From positions 1-50,500 of the forward strand of contig LGFX01000011.1 of NCBI GenBank assembly GCA_001508335.1: a stretch of 50,500 bases of DNA, read 5' to 3'. Positions 27,176 through 35,893 of the stretch are shown one piece after another. The notes beneath the pieces were generated by a model. The model saw only the letters and a list, made by a program, of their open reading frames with translations. It was not told where the DNA came from and ran no database searches. This stretch comes from a candidate division TA06 bacterium 32_111. Lineage in GTDB: Bacteria > Hydrothermota > 32-111. The position numbers were made by a program, and so were the translations under genes. Every line of letters starts with the position of its first letter. The first letter of the stretch is position 1.

Positions 27176-28427
27176 AAAATCGCTCTTTACATTCGTAAGT
27201 GAAATTGTTATTTTAATAATAGGTATAGGAACAACTATAATAATAAACAGGGGGCTTGGTCCTGTTAATAAAGGCTATTATGCTTTTATAATACTCGTTT
27301 CCTCTACTTTATCTATGGTTTTAGAATTCGGATTCTCTACAGGACTTTCATTCTACTCAGGTAAAAAGATCTCAATATCCACAGATAAATGGAAAAGTTT
27401 CTCACTTCTTCTAACCTTCATTTTTCTTTTTTTCTCAACATTTTCAACATTCTTTCTTTTGCATTTCAATAACGATCAGAGAGGTTACTTTATCATCCCG
27501 ATGCTATTTTTCGTTCAGATATCCTCAAAATTCACACTCGGAATATACCTTGGAACACTTAAAATAAAACTTTTCAACATAATCAGGACTCTACCAATTT
27601 TCATCGAAATAACTTTACTACTCGCTTTTGTAATTACTAAGGTAACTTTAACTCCTTTAAATGTTTCTTTCGTATACTTCCTTTCCTTTTTCATACCTCT
27701 TTTACTTTCAATATACTTTCTTTTCCCATTCAAATTTCAACTTCCAAACTTCAAGGAAGTTCTCTCAATTACAAAATACAGTTTTTTCATCTACATTGCA
27801 AACCTGATGTCTTTTTTAAATTATAGGATAGATATGTTTTTGATATCATTTTTTTTGAAACCTGAATATCTTGGTTGGTACTCTGTTGCGGTCTTTATAA
27901 TTGAAAAGACAAGATTATTATCCCAATCAACATCACTTGTTAATTTCGCTTTAAAGGTAAACAGTGAGGTAAAAGATAATATTGAATTTTCAATGAGAGT
28001 TGTAAACAGTATAAACATTTTGGTTTCCATTTTAGTTGTTTTGTTAGCATATCCTTTAGTAATGCTTTTATATTCTCCCGCTTACAAAGAATCTATAATT
28101 CCTATGATCATTCTGGCTCCCGGGATACTTGCAAGTGGTTATGCAAAAATGCTTTCATCTGAACTTTCCGGAGATGGAATTATAAAAATACAACTTTTTG
28201 CTTCAGTATTAAGTGTAATTTGTAACGTTCTTTTGAATATCATTCTCATTCCAAGATTAAAAATAGTTGGAGCATCCTTCGCATCACTTTTCTCTTACAC
28301 ATTCAATGCGATGATTATACTTCTTTTCTTCCTAAACCATTACAAAAAAAGTTTTAGAAGAATGATAATAGTTGATAAAAATGATATTCTGATTATGGTT
28401 CAATATTTTAAGAAAAATTTTTTATGA
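27168..28427 (+). CDS. Wzx-type polysaccharide flippase (MATE/MOP superfamily)
   Basis: 419 aa with about 12-14 hydrophobic segments. N-terminal SEIVILIIGIGTTIIINRGLGPVNKGYYAF is typical of polysaccharide_synt family flippases (RxLGPxxxGxYA). PEYLGWYSVAVFIIEKTRLL in the middle and VGASFASLFSYTFNAMIIL near the end match the second half of the family. It moves lipid-linked repeat units across the inner membrane, complementing the Wzz and Wzy-like proteins of the same cluster. Overlaps its neighbours by 8 and 4 bp. Confidence 0.88.
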   Translation: MFKKSLFTFVSEIVILIIGIGTTIIINRGLGPVNKGYYAFIILVSSTLSMVLEFGFSTGLSFYSGKKISISTDKWKSFSLLLTFIFLFFSTFSTFFLLHFNNDQRGYFIIPMLFFVQISSKFTLGIYLGTLKIKLFNIIRTLPIFIEITLLLAFVITKVTLTPLNVSFVYFLSFFIPLLLSIYFLFPFKFQLPNFKEVLSITKYSFFIYIANLMSFLNYRIDMFLISFFLKPEYLGWYSVAVFIIEKTRLLSQSTSLVNFALKVNSEVKDNIEFSMRVVNSINILVSILVVLLAYPLVMLLYSPAYKESIIPMIILAPGILASGYAKMLSSELSGDGIIKIQLFASVLSVICNVLLNIILIPRLKIVGASFASLFSYTFNAMIILLFFLNHYKKSFRRMIIVDKNDILIMVQYFKKNFL

Positions 28428-30409
28428 TTTTTTTTATCATTTGTGTTTTATTTTTAACAAATTTAAACCTCTTTTCAGATAGTTTAAACACTTACCTTGT
28501 TGGCTGGTATCTAAACCCCGATGAAAAGATATCAAAATCTTTTCTAAAACTTGATGATGGTTATTACAAAGATTCTTATTCAGATTACTACGACATTTTT
28601 ATACAGTATTCCCTTTACAACAGGGAAAAGGATTTTAAACAGAAAGATCCCTTAGATTTTCAGCCACTTTTGAAATTACCCCATAAAAAGCATGTTATAG
28701 TTTCACTTCCAGCCTATTCAACATTTTCAAGGAATCTTTTTTCTTTTTTCAACTCTGATTCCAACAAAGTTGATATTTTAAAATATTCAAAAGTTTTTCT
28801 CGTTAAAAACAAAAAAAATTTTAGTTTGGATGAAAATGAAGTAAAAAAGTATATATCAACATTCTGGGATAAAAATTTACCAACCTATGGTGTTTTAAAA
28901 GTTAAAAATCTTAAAAAAGATGAAAGGATAATACTTGAAATAGATAGCAAAAAGGTGTTCAACTTAAATTCAAATTCTGCTGTAAACATCTATTTTGATA
29001 TTTTCGGCTTATCGTATAAACTTTTGAATGAAAACTCATATATAAATATTATTTTTAATATTAGTTATGAAGATAGAAGATTCTGGTTCATAGTTGGTAA
29101 CAAAAACTGCTCCCATTTGGATAAAAAGTATAAAAACTTTATAAGAACTGATTTCAACCTTAAAAAATTTTCAGGTGATAAAAAGATAAAAATTAAAGAA
29201 GAAGAGAAGAAAAGATATATTCTAAGTATCCCCTTTGAAACAAAAAATGACACTTTATGGAAAACATTTCAGTTTAATTTGAAAGATTTTTTAAAGGACA
29301 AGTTGAAAATTGAAAATTACGAAGTGAAGGGTCTTAAGATAATTTTAAAAGATGCGTACTTAGGGAACTTCAGTTTTTCCTATAAAAATCAAAAGAAATT
29401 GGAAGAGTTAAAATACCTTATAGATAAGTTTTCATCTCTAAATGACGAAAGAATTCTGGGATTCTATGTTGAGGATGAGATAGAAGCAAAAAGTATCATT
29501 AACCTTGATAGATGGTTTTTCGATTATAATAGTTCATTATATAAAGATAACCTTTTAAAGAAAAAAGAGGAGACTACCGTTTTCTATGTTGACATGGTAT
29601 CGGAGTATATTAAAGAAAAAAATCTGATCCCCTTCATTCTGCATTCAGCACAATTTTATGATTACAAAAACGATGATAAACTAAAGATGATAATGTTTGA
29701 TGACACATCTCTTCTTTTAAAGAGCGATTTTATAATGTTTGACGACTACCTTTACGATCGTTTTTTCCCGAAAAGATTTAAAAAGATATACGATTTTGCA
29801 AAGAAAAACTCCAAAAAAATACTTTATGTTGCAGATGCGTACCTTGACGTAAAATACATGGATAAACCTTTTGAAAAGTTGAAATGGAGATTTTTTGCCC
29901 CCTACATTATGGGTGCAAATGGAACAATCTTTTATGCATACTACTATAATAAAACTGACACAAAAGAAAAATTCGAAAAAGATTTTTATAAACAAAAGAT
30001 TGGCCTATTCTCAAAATTTTTAAAAGAAACATCTTTAAATAAGATTGAAAATTCAAAGGAGTTTCTCATCAAAAATGGTGATTTTGAAAGATTTTCCAAA
30101 ATTGTAAAACCAAATAAAGACAAAATATATTTTCTTTTCTTCTCAAATAATCCTGATTCATCCTATCCTTCAACTTTTGAATTTTTTAGAGAGGATGAAG
30201 ATATAGATTACCTTTTATCAATACTAAAAGGAAAAGAATATAAAATCTCTCAGGTTGATTTTAAATACTTTGAGGGTGATGGAAGAAAAGGATCCCCCTT
30301 TAAAACTTTTAACAGAAAAGATAAAGATGACCTTTTAAAAATTTTGAACCAGAATGGTTTTTCAACATTTCAAAACAGATTCGATGTAAAGATACTACTT
30401 TTCGAGTAA
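28424..30409 (+). CDS. Secreted protein of unknown function ending the exopolysaccharide cluster
   Basis: 661 aa. Signal peptide (MIFFIICVLFLTNLNLFSDS) then about 310 residues rich in beta segments, then an alpha/beta region: ERILGFYVEDEIEAKS (about 343-358), MIMFDDTSLL (about 420) and SDFIMFDDYLYDRFFPKRF (about 432-450), LYVADAYLDVKYMD, RFFAPYIMGANGTIFYAYYY. The order (Glu-rich strand end, Asp-Asp strand ends, then an aromatic strand) resembles the beta strands of a TIM-barrel glycoside hydrolase, but I recognise no family. Position and the 4-bp overlap with the flippase point to a role in glycan trimming, release or binding outside the inner membrane. Function is not assigned. Confidence 0.7.
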   Translation: MIFFIICVLFLTNLNLFSDSLNTYLVGWYLNPDEKISKSFLKLDDGYYKDSYSDYYDIFIQYSLYNREKDFKQKDPLDFQPLLKLPHKKHVIVSLPAYSTFSRNLFSFFNSDSNKVDILKYSKVFLVKNKKNFSLDENEVKKYISTFWDKNLPTYGVLKVKNLKKDERIILEIDSKKVFNLNSNSAVNIYFDIFGLSYKLLNENSYINIIFNISYEDRRFWFIVGNKNCSHLDKKYKNFIRTDFNLKKFSGDKKIKIKEEEKKRYILSIPFETKNDTLWKTFQFNLKDFLKDKLKIENYEVKGLKIILKDAYLGNFSFSYKNQKKLEELKYLIDKFSSLNDERILGFYVEDEIEAKSIINLDRWFFDYNSSLYKDNLLKKKEETTVFYVDMVSEYIKEKNLIPFILHSAQFYDYKNDDKLKMIMFDDTSLLLKSDFIMFDDYLYDRFFPKRFKKIYDFAKKNSKKILYVADAYLDVKYMDKPFEKLKWRFFAPYIMGANGTIFYAYYYNKTDTKEKFEKDFYKQKIGLFSKFLKETSLNKIENSKEFLIKNGDFERFSKIVKPNKDKIYFLFFSNNPDSSYPSTFEFFREDEDIDYLLSILKGKEYKISQVDFKYFEGDGRKGSPFKTFNRKDKDDLLKILNQNGFSTFQNRFDVKILLFE

Positions 30410-30457
30410 TCAAAAAATAGTTTTTATTTTGCAAAGTTCATTTTACCTCTTTTAAAC

Positions 30458-30485
30458 TTGACATAAGTATCGTTAGAGTTAATAT
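30458..30485 (+). promoter_or_regulatory. Promoter of the GAF-HD-GYP gene (predicted leaderless)
   Basis: Consensus TTGACA (30458-30463), a 16-nt spacer and TAATAT (30480-30485), then TAAAAT and ATG at 30492. Only 6 nt separate the -10 box from the ATG and there is no Shine-Dalgarno sequence. The 82-nt gap after the preceding gene otherwise holds only a weak A/T hairpin. Confidence 0.65.
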
Positions 30486-30491
30486 TAAAAT

Positions 30492-31643
30492 ATGAAAGTT
30501 GATCAAAAAGAGATACTTAAAGAACTTATCGAAATTTCAATAATGATAAGTGCTATTCCAAATCTAAACCAACTTTTAGATATTGTTTTAGAAAAAGCGA
30601 GAGAGATAACGAATTCTGATGCAGGATCTTTATATTTAAAAAAAAATAATAAACTCATATTTTTGATCACACAGAACGATACACTAAAAGATATACATAG
30701 ACAATTTAAATCGTACCCTATAAACATAGATAAAAGTTCAATAGCAGGTTACGCAGCTTTTACGAAAAAGATAATTAACATTGAAGACGTTTATTCCCTT
30801 TCAAAAGAGTTTCCTTTCTCATTCAACGATGAATTTGACAAGAAGAACAATTACAGAACCAAATCCATGTTAACTATTCCCATGATAGACAACGAGAATG
30901 AGGTTATAGGTGTTTTACAACTTATAAACTCTAAAGATGAAAATGGTAAAATCACACAATATTCGAAAGAGATAGAGAAAATCGTAGAATCTTTTGCATC
31001 GATAGCTGCAGTTTCTATAAAGAATGTTCAACTGAAAGAGAATATTAAAAGAGCATACCTTGAAACGATATATAGACTTTCCGTTGCCGCTGAATATAAG
31101 GACACAGATACGGGAGCACACATAAAAAGGATAAGTAGATACTCTGAACTTCTGGCACAGAAATTAGGTTTTAGTGAGGAGTTCTGTGAATTGATACTTT
31201 ACTCTTCACCTTTACATGATATAGGAAAACTTGGAATTCCTGATGCGATTCTCACAAAACCTGCTAAACTTACACCGGAAGAATGGGTAATAATGAAAAA
31301 ACATACAACTATGGGTTATGAGATTCTTTCTGGTTCAACAGAGAAATTGATAAATTTTGCAGCCTCCATCGCTTTAAACCACCATGAAAGGTATGATGGA
31401 ACAGGTTACCCCAACGGGAAAAAGGGAGAGGAGATACCTGTTGAAGGAAGAATAGTTGCCATCGCTGATGTTTTCGATGCTCTCTCAACCAAAAGGCCAT
31501 ACAAGGATCCATGGCCACTCGATAAAATATTAGGTGAGATAGAAAGTCAAAAAAATAGACAGTTCGATGAAAGGATAGTTAATGTTTTTCTTTCAAATAT
31601 CGACGAGTTTTTAAAAATCCAGAATGAACACAGAGAAGATTAA
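30492..31643 (+). CDS. GAF domain HD-GYP phosphodiesterase (c-di-GMP type)
   Basis: 383 aa. GAF domain at about 12-180 (ITNSDAGSLYL, IAGYAAFTKKIINIEDV, KSMLTIPM). HD-GYP domain at about 190-380 with HDIGK (His242-Asp243), HTTMGYEIL, and the extended HHERYDGTGYP (297-307) that defines the active HD-GYP subgroup. These enzymes hydrolyse c-di-GMP; the GAF may bind a small ligand or cyclic nucleotide. No membrane segment, so cytoplasmic. Its stop overlaps the stop of the convergent downstream gene (TTAA at 31640-31643). Confidence 0.92.
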   Translation: MKVDQKEILKELIEISIMISAIPNLNQLLDIVLEKAREITNSDAGSLYLKKNNKLIFLITQNDTLKDIHRQFKSYPINIDKSSIAGYAAFTKKIINIEDVYSLSKEFPFSFNDEFDKKNNYRTKSMLTIPMIDNENEVIGVLQLINSKDENGKITQYSKEIEKIVESFASIAAVSIKNVQLKENIKRAYLETIYRLSVAAEYKDTDTGAHIKRISRYSELLAQKLGFSEEFCELILYSSPLHDIGKLGIPDAILTKPAKLTPEEWVIMKKHTTMGYEILSGSTEKLINFAASIALNHHERYDGTGYPNGKKGEEIPVEGRIVAIADVFDALSTKRPYKDPWPLDKILGEIESQKNRQFDERIVNVFLSNIDEFLKIQNEHRED

Positions 31644-31900
31644 ACTTTCAATTTCAAACTGATCATCTTTGCTGTAACACCATTAATCTTTTGTAAAGCG
31701 GAAAAGAGTTCCTTACCCTCTTTATCAGTTCCAGCAAGTTCTACAATCATAAGTCCACATTCGGAACATTTGTTTTCAACACCATCATGTATTCCAAGCC
31801 TCGTCTTTATTATACAACCGTACTTTGTTAAAGTTTGCTGAACTTTAATAGCAGATTTGCTTCTGTTTGAAACAAGGATCAGAATGACATTTTTTTTCAT
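31640..31900 (-). CDS. TM1266-like (NikR-C/ACT-like) small protein, second paralogue
   Basis: 86 aa. It aligns along its length with the hyd-operon protein at 9542-9820: LTKYGCIIKTRLGIHDG against LTDYGNIIRGRMGIP, and ALQKINGVTAKMISL against GRLNGVKVSSTLI. It carries three cysteines, Cys29 and a CSEC pair (45, 48), which the hyd-linked copy lacks apart from one Cys. A metal- or cluster-sensing role is possible but unproven. Last gene of the long minus-strand run, overlapping the deacetylase gene by 4 bp. No hydrogenase gene is near. Confidence 0.75.
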   Translation of the reverse strand: MKKNVILILVSNRSKSAIKVQQTLTKYGCIIKTRLGIHDGVENKCSECGLMIVELAGTDKEGKELFSALQKINGVTAKMISLKLKV

Positions 31901-33342
31901 ATAACCTCCTTTATATCCATTTTAAATTTTTTTTCAATAAACACATTATCTCTATTATAGAATTTTAAAGTATAATCTGATAAAGTGTCAAGAAAAAAAT
32001 TCCCATCAACCACTTTTAAGATCTCAATTCTTGACTTTAACATTCCATAAAGTTTTTCTATAGAAACTGTTTTAAAATTTTTCTCCCTTGTTTTTCTGAT
32101 AACTTCGAAAAGGTATTTAGAGTAACCAGGATATGTGTTATCATCCAAACTTGAAGGATGGAAGATGAAATTGAAAACCCCCTTAACATTTTCAACCTCT
32201 TTCAAAATTTCATCTATAACTTTATCGTACTTTTCCCCTTTCATCTCTTCAAGATTTAAAGCACTATCCATAGATATAACGGGTAACTCTAAAATGTTTT
32301 CATCAAGGAAAAAAGGATTGGAAAATCCTGTCAAAAAGGATGTCTTTTTTCTGTCACCTATTGATGAATCTGTTCTTACATTCATATCTTTAAAAATTTT
32401 TACATGTTTTTCGTTTAACCTGTTTAAAAAATGAAACCTAACATCAATAATCTCTTTTTTTGTTATACTCTTAAATTTTTCTATCTCCATTTTCAACATC
32501 CCTTCATCCGAAAATGATTCAAAAGATAGATGTAAACCCACATTGTAATTCTGTTCAAGTTTTGCATGTAAACTTTTTGAAACTTTGTGATCGTACCTTG
32601 ATGTGAAAATATCCCTCTTTTTTGAAAAAATATAAAAATTCCCTTGCAATCTATTATCTTTCAGTATTTCAACGATCTGATCTATCCTGTCCCATGGATC
32701 TCTGTCCCTATAAATTTTTTTTAAATCCAAATATTTTGTTGATATTTTATCTTTGATTAAAATATTTTTTAAATTATAGTAAATATCCTTTTTCCAACCA
32801 AAATATTTTACCCTATCAATATCAAAAGTTAAAAGAAAAAGAGGTTCTTTCCTTTCTACCTCAATATAAAAACCATTTCTTTTTAAAAAAAATTCCTTTA
32901 AAGTTTTTCCAACATCTATTAAAATTTTTTCAACGAAACTCTTTTCCCTTAATTCCTTAACACTCGAGAAAATTTCTCTATCCTTAAACTGAAACTCTTT
33001 AAAGATTGATGAATAAATCAGAGCGAATGGATCGAATTTCAATACTATAGAATCAGCATGGTAATAGAAAAGTTTGGAGTCATAATCCTTTAGATCAAGT
33101 TCAATTTTGTTTATAATAGAATTTCCCTCTATATTATCTATTCTATCTATAAAACCATCATAAAGTTTTTTGTCCTCTAAAATATAGACAACATTTTTTT
33201 CTACCTTTTCGATAGAATCTGTGTAAATTATTCTATTTTTTGATTGAGGTAGTTCTACAGTACAACAAGCGAGTAAAAAATTTTTTTTTAAGGTTTCAAA
33301 ATTTTCTTTTTTTACTTTTCTTCTATCATCAAAGGATAACAT
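31897..33342 (-). CDS. Polysaccharide deacetylase-like (NodB-fold) protein
   Basis: 481 aa, no signal peptide or membrane segment. The catalytic half starts at LFLLTFDIDRVKYFG (TFDID at 172-176, metal/base Asp pair), with NFYIFSKKRD, YNVGLHLSFESFSDE and VRFHFLNRL (His-containing strand ends), and FNFIFHPSSLDD late, following NodB motif order. The first ~160 residues resemble the N-terminal region often fused to such deacetylases in glycan clusters. It is probably a cytoplasmic de-N-acetylase or degenerate homologue acting on a glycan precursor. Overlaps the next gene upstream by 14 bp. Confidence 0.65.
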   Translation of the reverse strand: MLSFDDRRKVKKENFETLKKNFLLACCTVELPQSKNRIIYTDSIEKVEKNVVYILEDKKLYDGFIDRIDNIEGNSIINKIELDLKDYDSKLFYYHADSIVLKFDPFALIYSSIFKEFQFKDREIFSSVKELREKSFVEKILIDVGKTLKEFFLKRNGFYIEVERKEPLFLLTFDIDRVKYFGWKKDIYYNLKNILIKDKISTKYLDLKKIYRDRDPWDRIDQIVEILKDNRLQGNFYIFSKKRDIFTSRYDHKVSKSLHAKLEQNYNVGLHLSFESFSDEGMLKMEIEKFKSITKKEIIDVRFHFLNRLNEKHVKIFKDMNVRTDSSIGDRKKTSFLTGFSNPFFLDENILELPVISMDSALNLEEMKGEKYDKVIDEILKEVENVKGVFNFIFHPSSLDDNTYPGYSKYLFEVIRKTREKNFKTVSIEKLYGMLKSRIEILKVVDGNFFLDTLSDYTLKFYNRDNVFIEKKFKMDIKEVI

Positions 33343-34174
33343 ATTTTTTCCCTACTTTAAAATAGAGTTTCAATACCCCTTTCAACTTACTTTTATATTT
33401 TGCTATCCTTTCGGTGTTGGCACCCAGAAGATCAACACTGTAACCTTTAAAATACCCTTCTTGAAATATCTGTTCTATCAAAAAGTATGTGTCCTTTCCA
33501 GTTATTATGTATAAATAAGATACCTTATTAAAATCATCAAAAAGAACAGCAATTTCAGCTTTAGAGTTTGAAAAAATCTTTAAAATTCCTTTCTCTTTTA
33601 AAGATTCAACTATATATATGAAATCTTTTTCAGATATTGGGAGTTTACCTTTGTAAGATTCTTTATAACCTCTAAAAAGTTTTTTCGCATCATTGTCTAT
33701 CTTTAAATCCTCAATTTTCGAACTTTCCCTTTCTTTAAAACTTTCAACTATATAGGTATAGAAAGGTTCAGTTTTAAGCCCGTTCCATCTGAAAAATCTA
33801 ACATCCTCAAAAGCGTAATGCAAAGGTAATGAAAAGTAAACATAGTTCTTTTTCAAAAAATTGGAATATGTTGATATAACATCTCTGTATCTGTAAAATT
33901 TTCCCTTCTCATCTTTTGGATAACTTTTTAGAATAATGTTGAAATACTGTGTAAACTGTGGAGTTAGAAAAAATTTCCCAAAAGGAGTTTTTTTCTCATT
34001 TACAGGGAAAAAAGCCTCTATTCCATCTTCAGAAGAGATAGAGAAAATTTTTATGTTTTTTAATCCTGAAAAAGTTTCAAGATAATCTTTTGAAACGAAA
34101 ACATTGTAGCCAAAAAAATTTTTGCACTCTGTTTCGTAAAAGTTAAAATCGACTCTATCTACTTTCATCAACAT
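33329..34174 (-). CDS. FemAB/GNAT-like acyltransferase, probable glycan modification
   Basis: 281 aa, cytoplasmic. The layout of two GNAT-like halves is suggested by NVFVSKDYLETFSG near the start, then DAKKLFRGYKESYKGKLPIS and EIAVLFDDFNKVSYLYIITGKDTYFLIEQIF, and a final strand-rich YSVDLLGANTERIAKYKSKLKGVLKLYFKVGKKY, which is how FemAB-type and polysaccharide GNAT proteins end. Acyl donor and acceptor are unknown. Overlaps comEA by 20 bp and the deacetylase by 14 bp, so it belongs to the same transcription unit. Confidence 0.6.
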   Translation of the reverse strand: MLMKVDRVDFNFYETECKNFFGYNVFVSKDYLETFSGLKNIKIFSISSEDGIEAFFPVNEKKTPFGKFFLTPQFTQYFNIILKSYPKDEKGKFYRYRDVISTYSNFLKKNYVYFSLPLHYAFEDVRFFRWNGLKTEPFYTYIVESFKERESSKIEDLKIDNDAKKLFRGYKESYKGKLPISEKDFIYIVESLKEKGILKIFSNSKAEIAVLFDDFNKVSYLYIITGKDTYFLIEQIFQEGYFKGYSVDLLGANTERIAKYKSKLKGVLKLYFKVGKKYVIL

Positions 34175-34508
34175 AAAGATACTCTTTTAAATTTTCTAAC
34201 TTTTTTTTATTTATTCCGTGAACAACAAGTAGATCTTCAATTTTTTTAAAACCCCCCAAACTATCTCTTGATTTTAAAATCTTTTCCGCAGTTTTTTCTC
34301 CTATACCGGGTATTCCGACAAGTTGTTCAAAAGTTACACTGTTTAATTCATATTTTTCAAATGAATTTTTTCTACTTTCTAAATTTACCTCTTCATAGAG
34401 AGCCTTTTTATTTTCAACCTTTTGATCAAAAAAATAGAGTGAAAAAGATAAAAAAAGTATAAGAAGTGAAAGAAGGAAAAACAATCTATCTGTCATATAC
34501 TGTTTCAA
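34155..34508 (-). CDS. comEA: ComEA-like helix-hairpin-helix DNA-binding protein
   Basis: 117 aa. One N-terminal membrane helix (about 8-25) anchors it, and the tail holds a tandem HhH module: LNSVTFEQLVGIPGIGEKTAEKIL then GGFKKIEDLLVVHGINKKKLENL, the ComEA pattern. In competent bacteria ComEA binds incoming DNA in the periplasm. No comEC or other competence gene is in the window. The 22-bp overlap with the peptidase gene shows co-transcription. Confidence 0.85.
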   Translation of the reverse strand: MKQYMTDRLFFLLSLLILFLSFSLYFFDQKVENKKALYEEVNLESRKNSFEKYELNSVTFEQLVGIPGIGEKTAEKILKSRDSLGGFKKIEDLLVVHGINKKKLENLKEYLYVDESR

Positions 34509-35361
34509 TCAAAACCTCCCCAACATCCCTTAAACTCTCCTCACTGCATTTATCTGGAGTATCATCTGTAGTATGCCAATATTTGTATTCTATATCTATA
34601 ATATCAACACATTTAAAACCTTTTTTATTCAAGGGAATGTGATCATCCTCAACAAAAAAACCAAGTCTATTGATAAAACTTTTTTTACCCAATTTTTTTG
34701 CTTTTTCAAAAATTTTGTCATATAGTTTAGAGTTGACGATTTCAGAATTGATTTCCCTTTTTATGTTCAGGTCCCTATCACCTATCATGTCGACAAGTAT
34801 AGCGATTTTAGGGATGTTACCGGAATAATTTTCAGAAAAATATTTTGAACCTATAAACCATTCATCCGGGTGAGTTATACTTCCCCCATCCTCACCATCG
34901 AAAAAAACGAAATCTATTCTCTCTTTAAAACCATTCTCTTTAAAATATTTTGCAAGGTAGAGTAGAAGGGCTGTTGAGGATGCCCCATCGTTGGCTCCAG
35001 GTGTTGGTTTTCCCTTTTTGTTAGAAAAAGGTCTTGAATCAAAATGGGAAAAAAGCATTATATTTTCCTCTTTATCTTTGTTCAAGATCCCAACAATATT
35101 ATAAAATTCTACATCTTTTTTTGAATATGAAACTCTTTTTGAAAATTTCTGGACATAAACAGTGTCAACATATTCTTTCAAAAAATCAAGTATAAAATTT
35201 ACAGTTTTCTTATGGGCTTTGCTACCTGGAACCCTTGGACCAAAAGATACCTGCTTTTCTAATAGGGAAAATGCGTATTTTGCATCAAAATCTAAACAAA
35301 AAAATTTAATATTAAAGAGAATGATCAAACTAAGAAGAAAATATTTTATTAAAAATCTCAT
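34486..35361 (-). CDS. M28-family zinc peptidase (glutaminyl-cyclase-like)
   Basis: About 291 aa with an N-terminal signal sequence (FLIKYFLLSLIILFNIKFFC). Zinc ligands are recognisable: SHFDSRP, GANDGASS, FDGEDGG, LVDMIGD and YWHTTDDTPD. The SFGPRVPGSKAH start and HTTDDTPDKC end are typical of the M28 group that includes glutaminyl-peptide cyclotransferases. It is exported and acts as an aminopeptidase or cyclase. The frame also opens with GTG at 35367; the ATG at 35361 is preferred, and both lie inside coaE. Confidence 0.85.
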   Translation of the reverse strand: MRFLIKYFLLSLIILFNIKFFCLDFDAKYAFSLLEKQVSFGPRVPGSKAHKKTVNFILDFLKEYVDTVYVQKFSKRVSYSKKDVEFYNIVGILNKDKEENIMLFSHFDSRPFSNKKGKPTPGANDGASSTALLLYLAKYFKENGFKERIDFVFFDGEDGGSITHPDEWFIGSKYFSENYSGNIPKIAILVDMIGDRDLNIKREINSEIVNSKLYDKIFEKAKKLGKKSFINRLGFFVEDDHIPLNKKGFKCVDIIDIEYKYWHTTDDTPDKCSEESLRDVGEVLIETVYDR

Positions 35362-35893
35362 CTGCACTCTTTTTTAAATGTTCTAAAGAACCGTTGTTTT
35401 CTACAACGAAATCACAGAAAAGTGTTTTCTTTTCATCCGTCCACTGGTATTTATCGAGGAGTTTGTAAAGTTCTCTATCCGCTCCTCCCTTCTTTTCAAA
35501 AACCCTTCTGAACCTCTCTTCAAAATCTCCATCCTTTATTAGAATTAAAGTATCAAAATAATAATCTATCTGCCATTCGAGTATAAGTGCAGCATCAAGG
35601 ATGACATCATCATACTTCTCGCAGACTCCAATTATGTAATCTGGAAGATGGGTATACATCCAGTTGTTGTATTTAACAAATATGTTTTCATCTTTCGTTA
35701 TACTCTCTTTCAACCTTTCAAGATAATTTTGATCATGCTTCAAGTTAAGGTATGCAAATATCTCTTTTTGATTCTCTTTCAAAAGTTCTTTACCAAGTTC
35801 ATCTCCATAAATTATCTTTATTTTCCCTTTTGAGAGGAACTCAGAAAATGTGGTTTTACCTGTCCCGAATTTACCTGTTACACCTATTTTCAT
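35330..35893 (-). CDS. coaE: Dephospho-CoA kinase
   Basis: 187 aa, usual size. P-loop GKFGTGKT (7-14), IIYGDELGKELL (substrate-binding acidic strand), LDAALILEWQIDYYFDTLILI and the DRELYKLLDKYQWTDEKK lid region match CoaE. It phosphorylates the ribose 3'-OH of dephospho-CoA, the last step of CoA synthesis. Housekeeping gene embedded in the glycan run, overlapping the methyltransferase gene by 4 bp (ATGA). Confidence 0.85.
   Translation of the reverse strand: MKIGVTGKFGTGKTTFSEFLSKGKIKIIYGDELGKELLKENQKEIFAYLNLKHDQNYLERLKESITKDENIFVKYNNWMYTHLPDYIIGVCEKYDDVILDAALILEWQIDYYFDTLILIKDGDFEERFRRVFEKKGGADRELYKLLDKYQWTDEKKTLFCDFVVENNGSLEHLKKSADEIFNKIFSS

Noticed and set aside
30410-30457. Terminator after the exopolysaccharide cluster.
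   Set aside because: AAAAAATAGTTTTTAT can pair only as a weak A/T hairpin, with no G/C stem and no definite T-tract.
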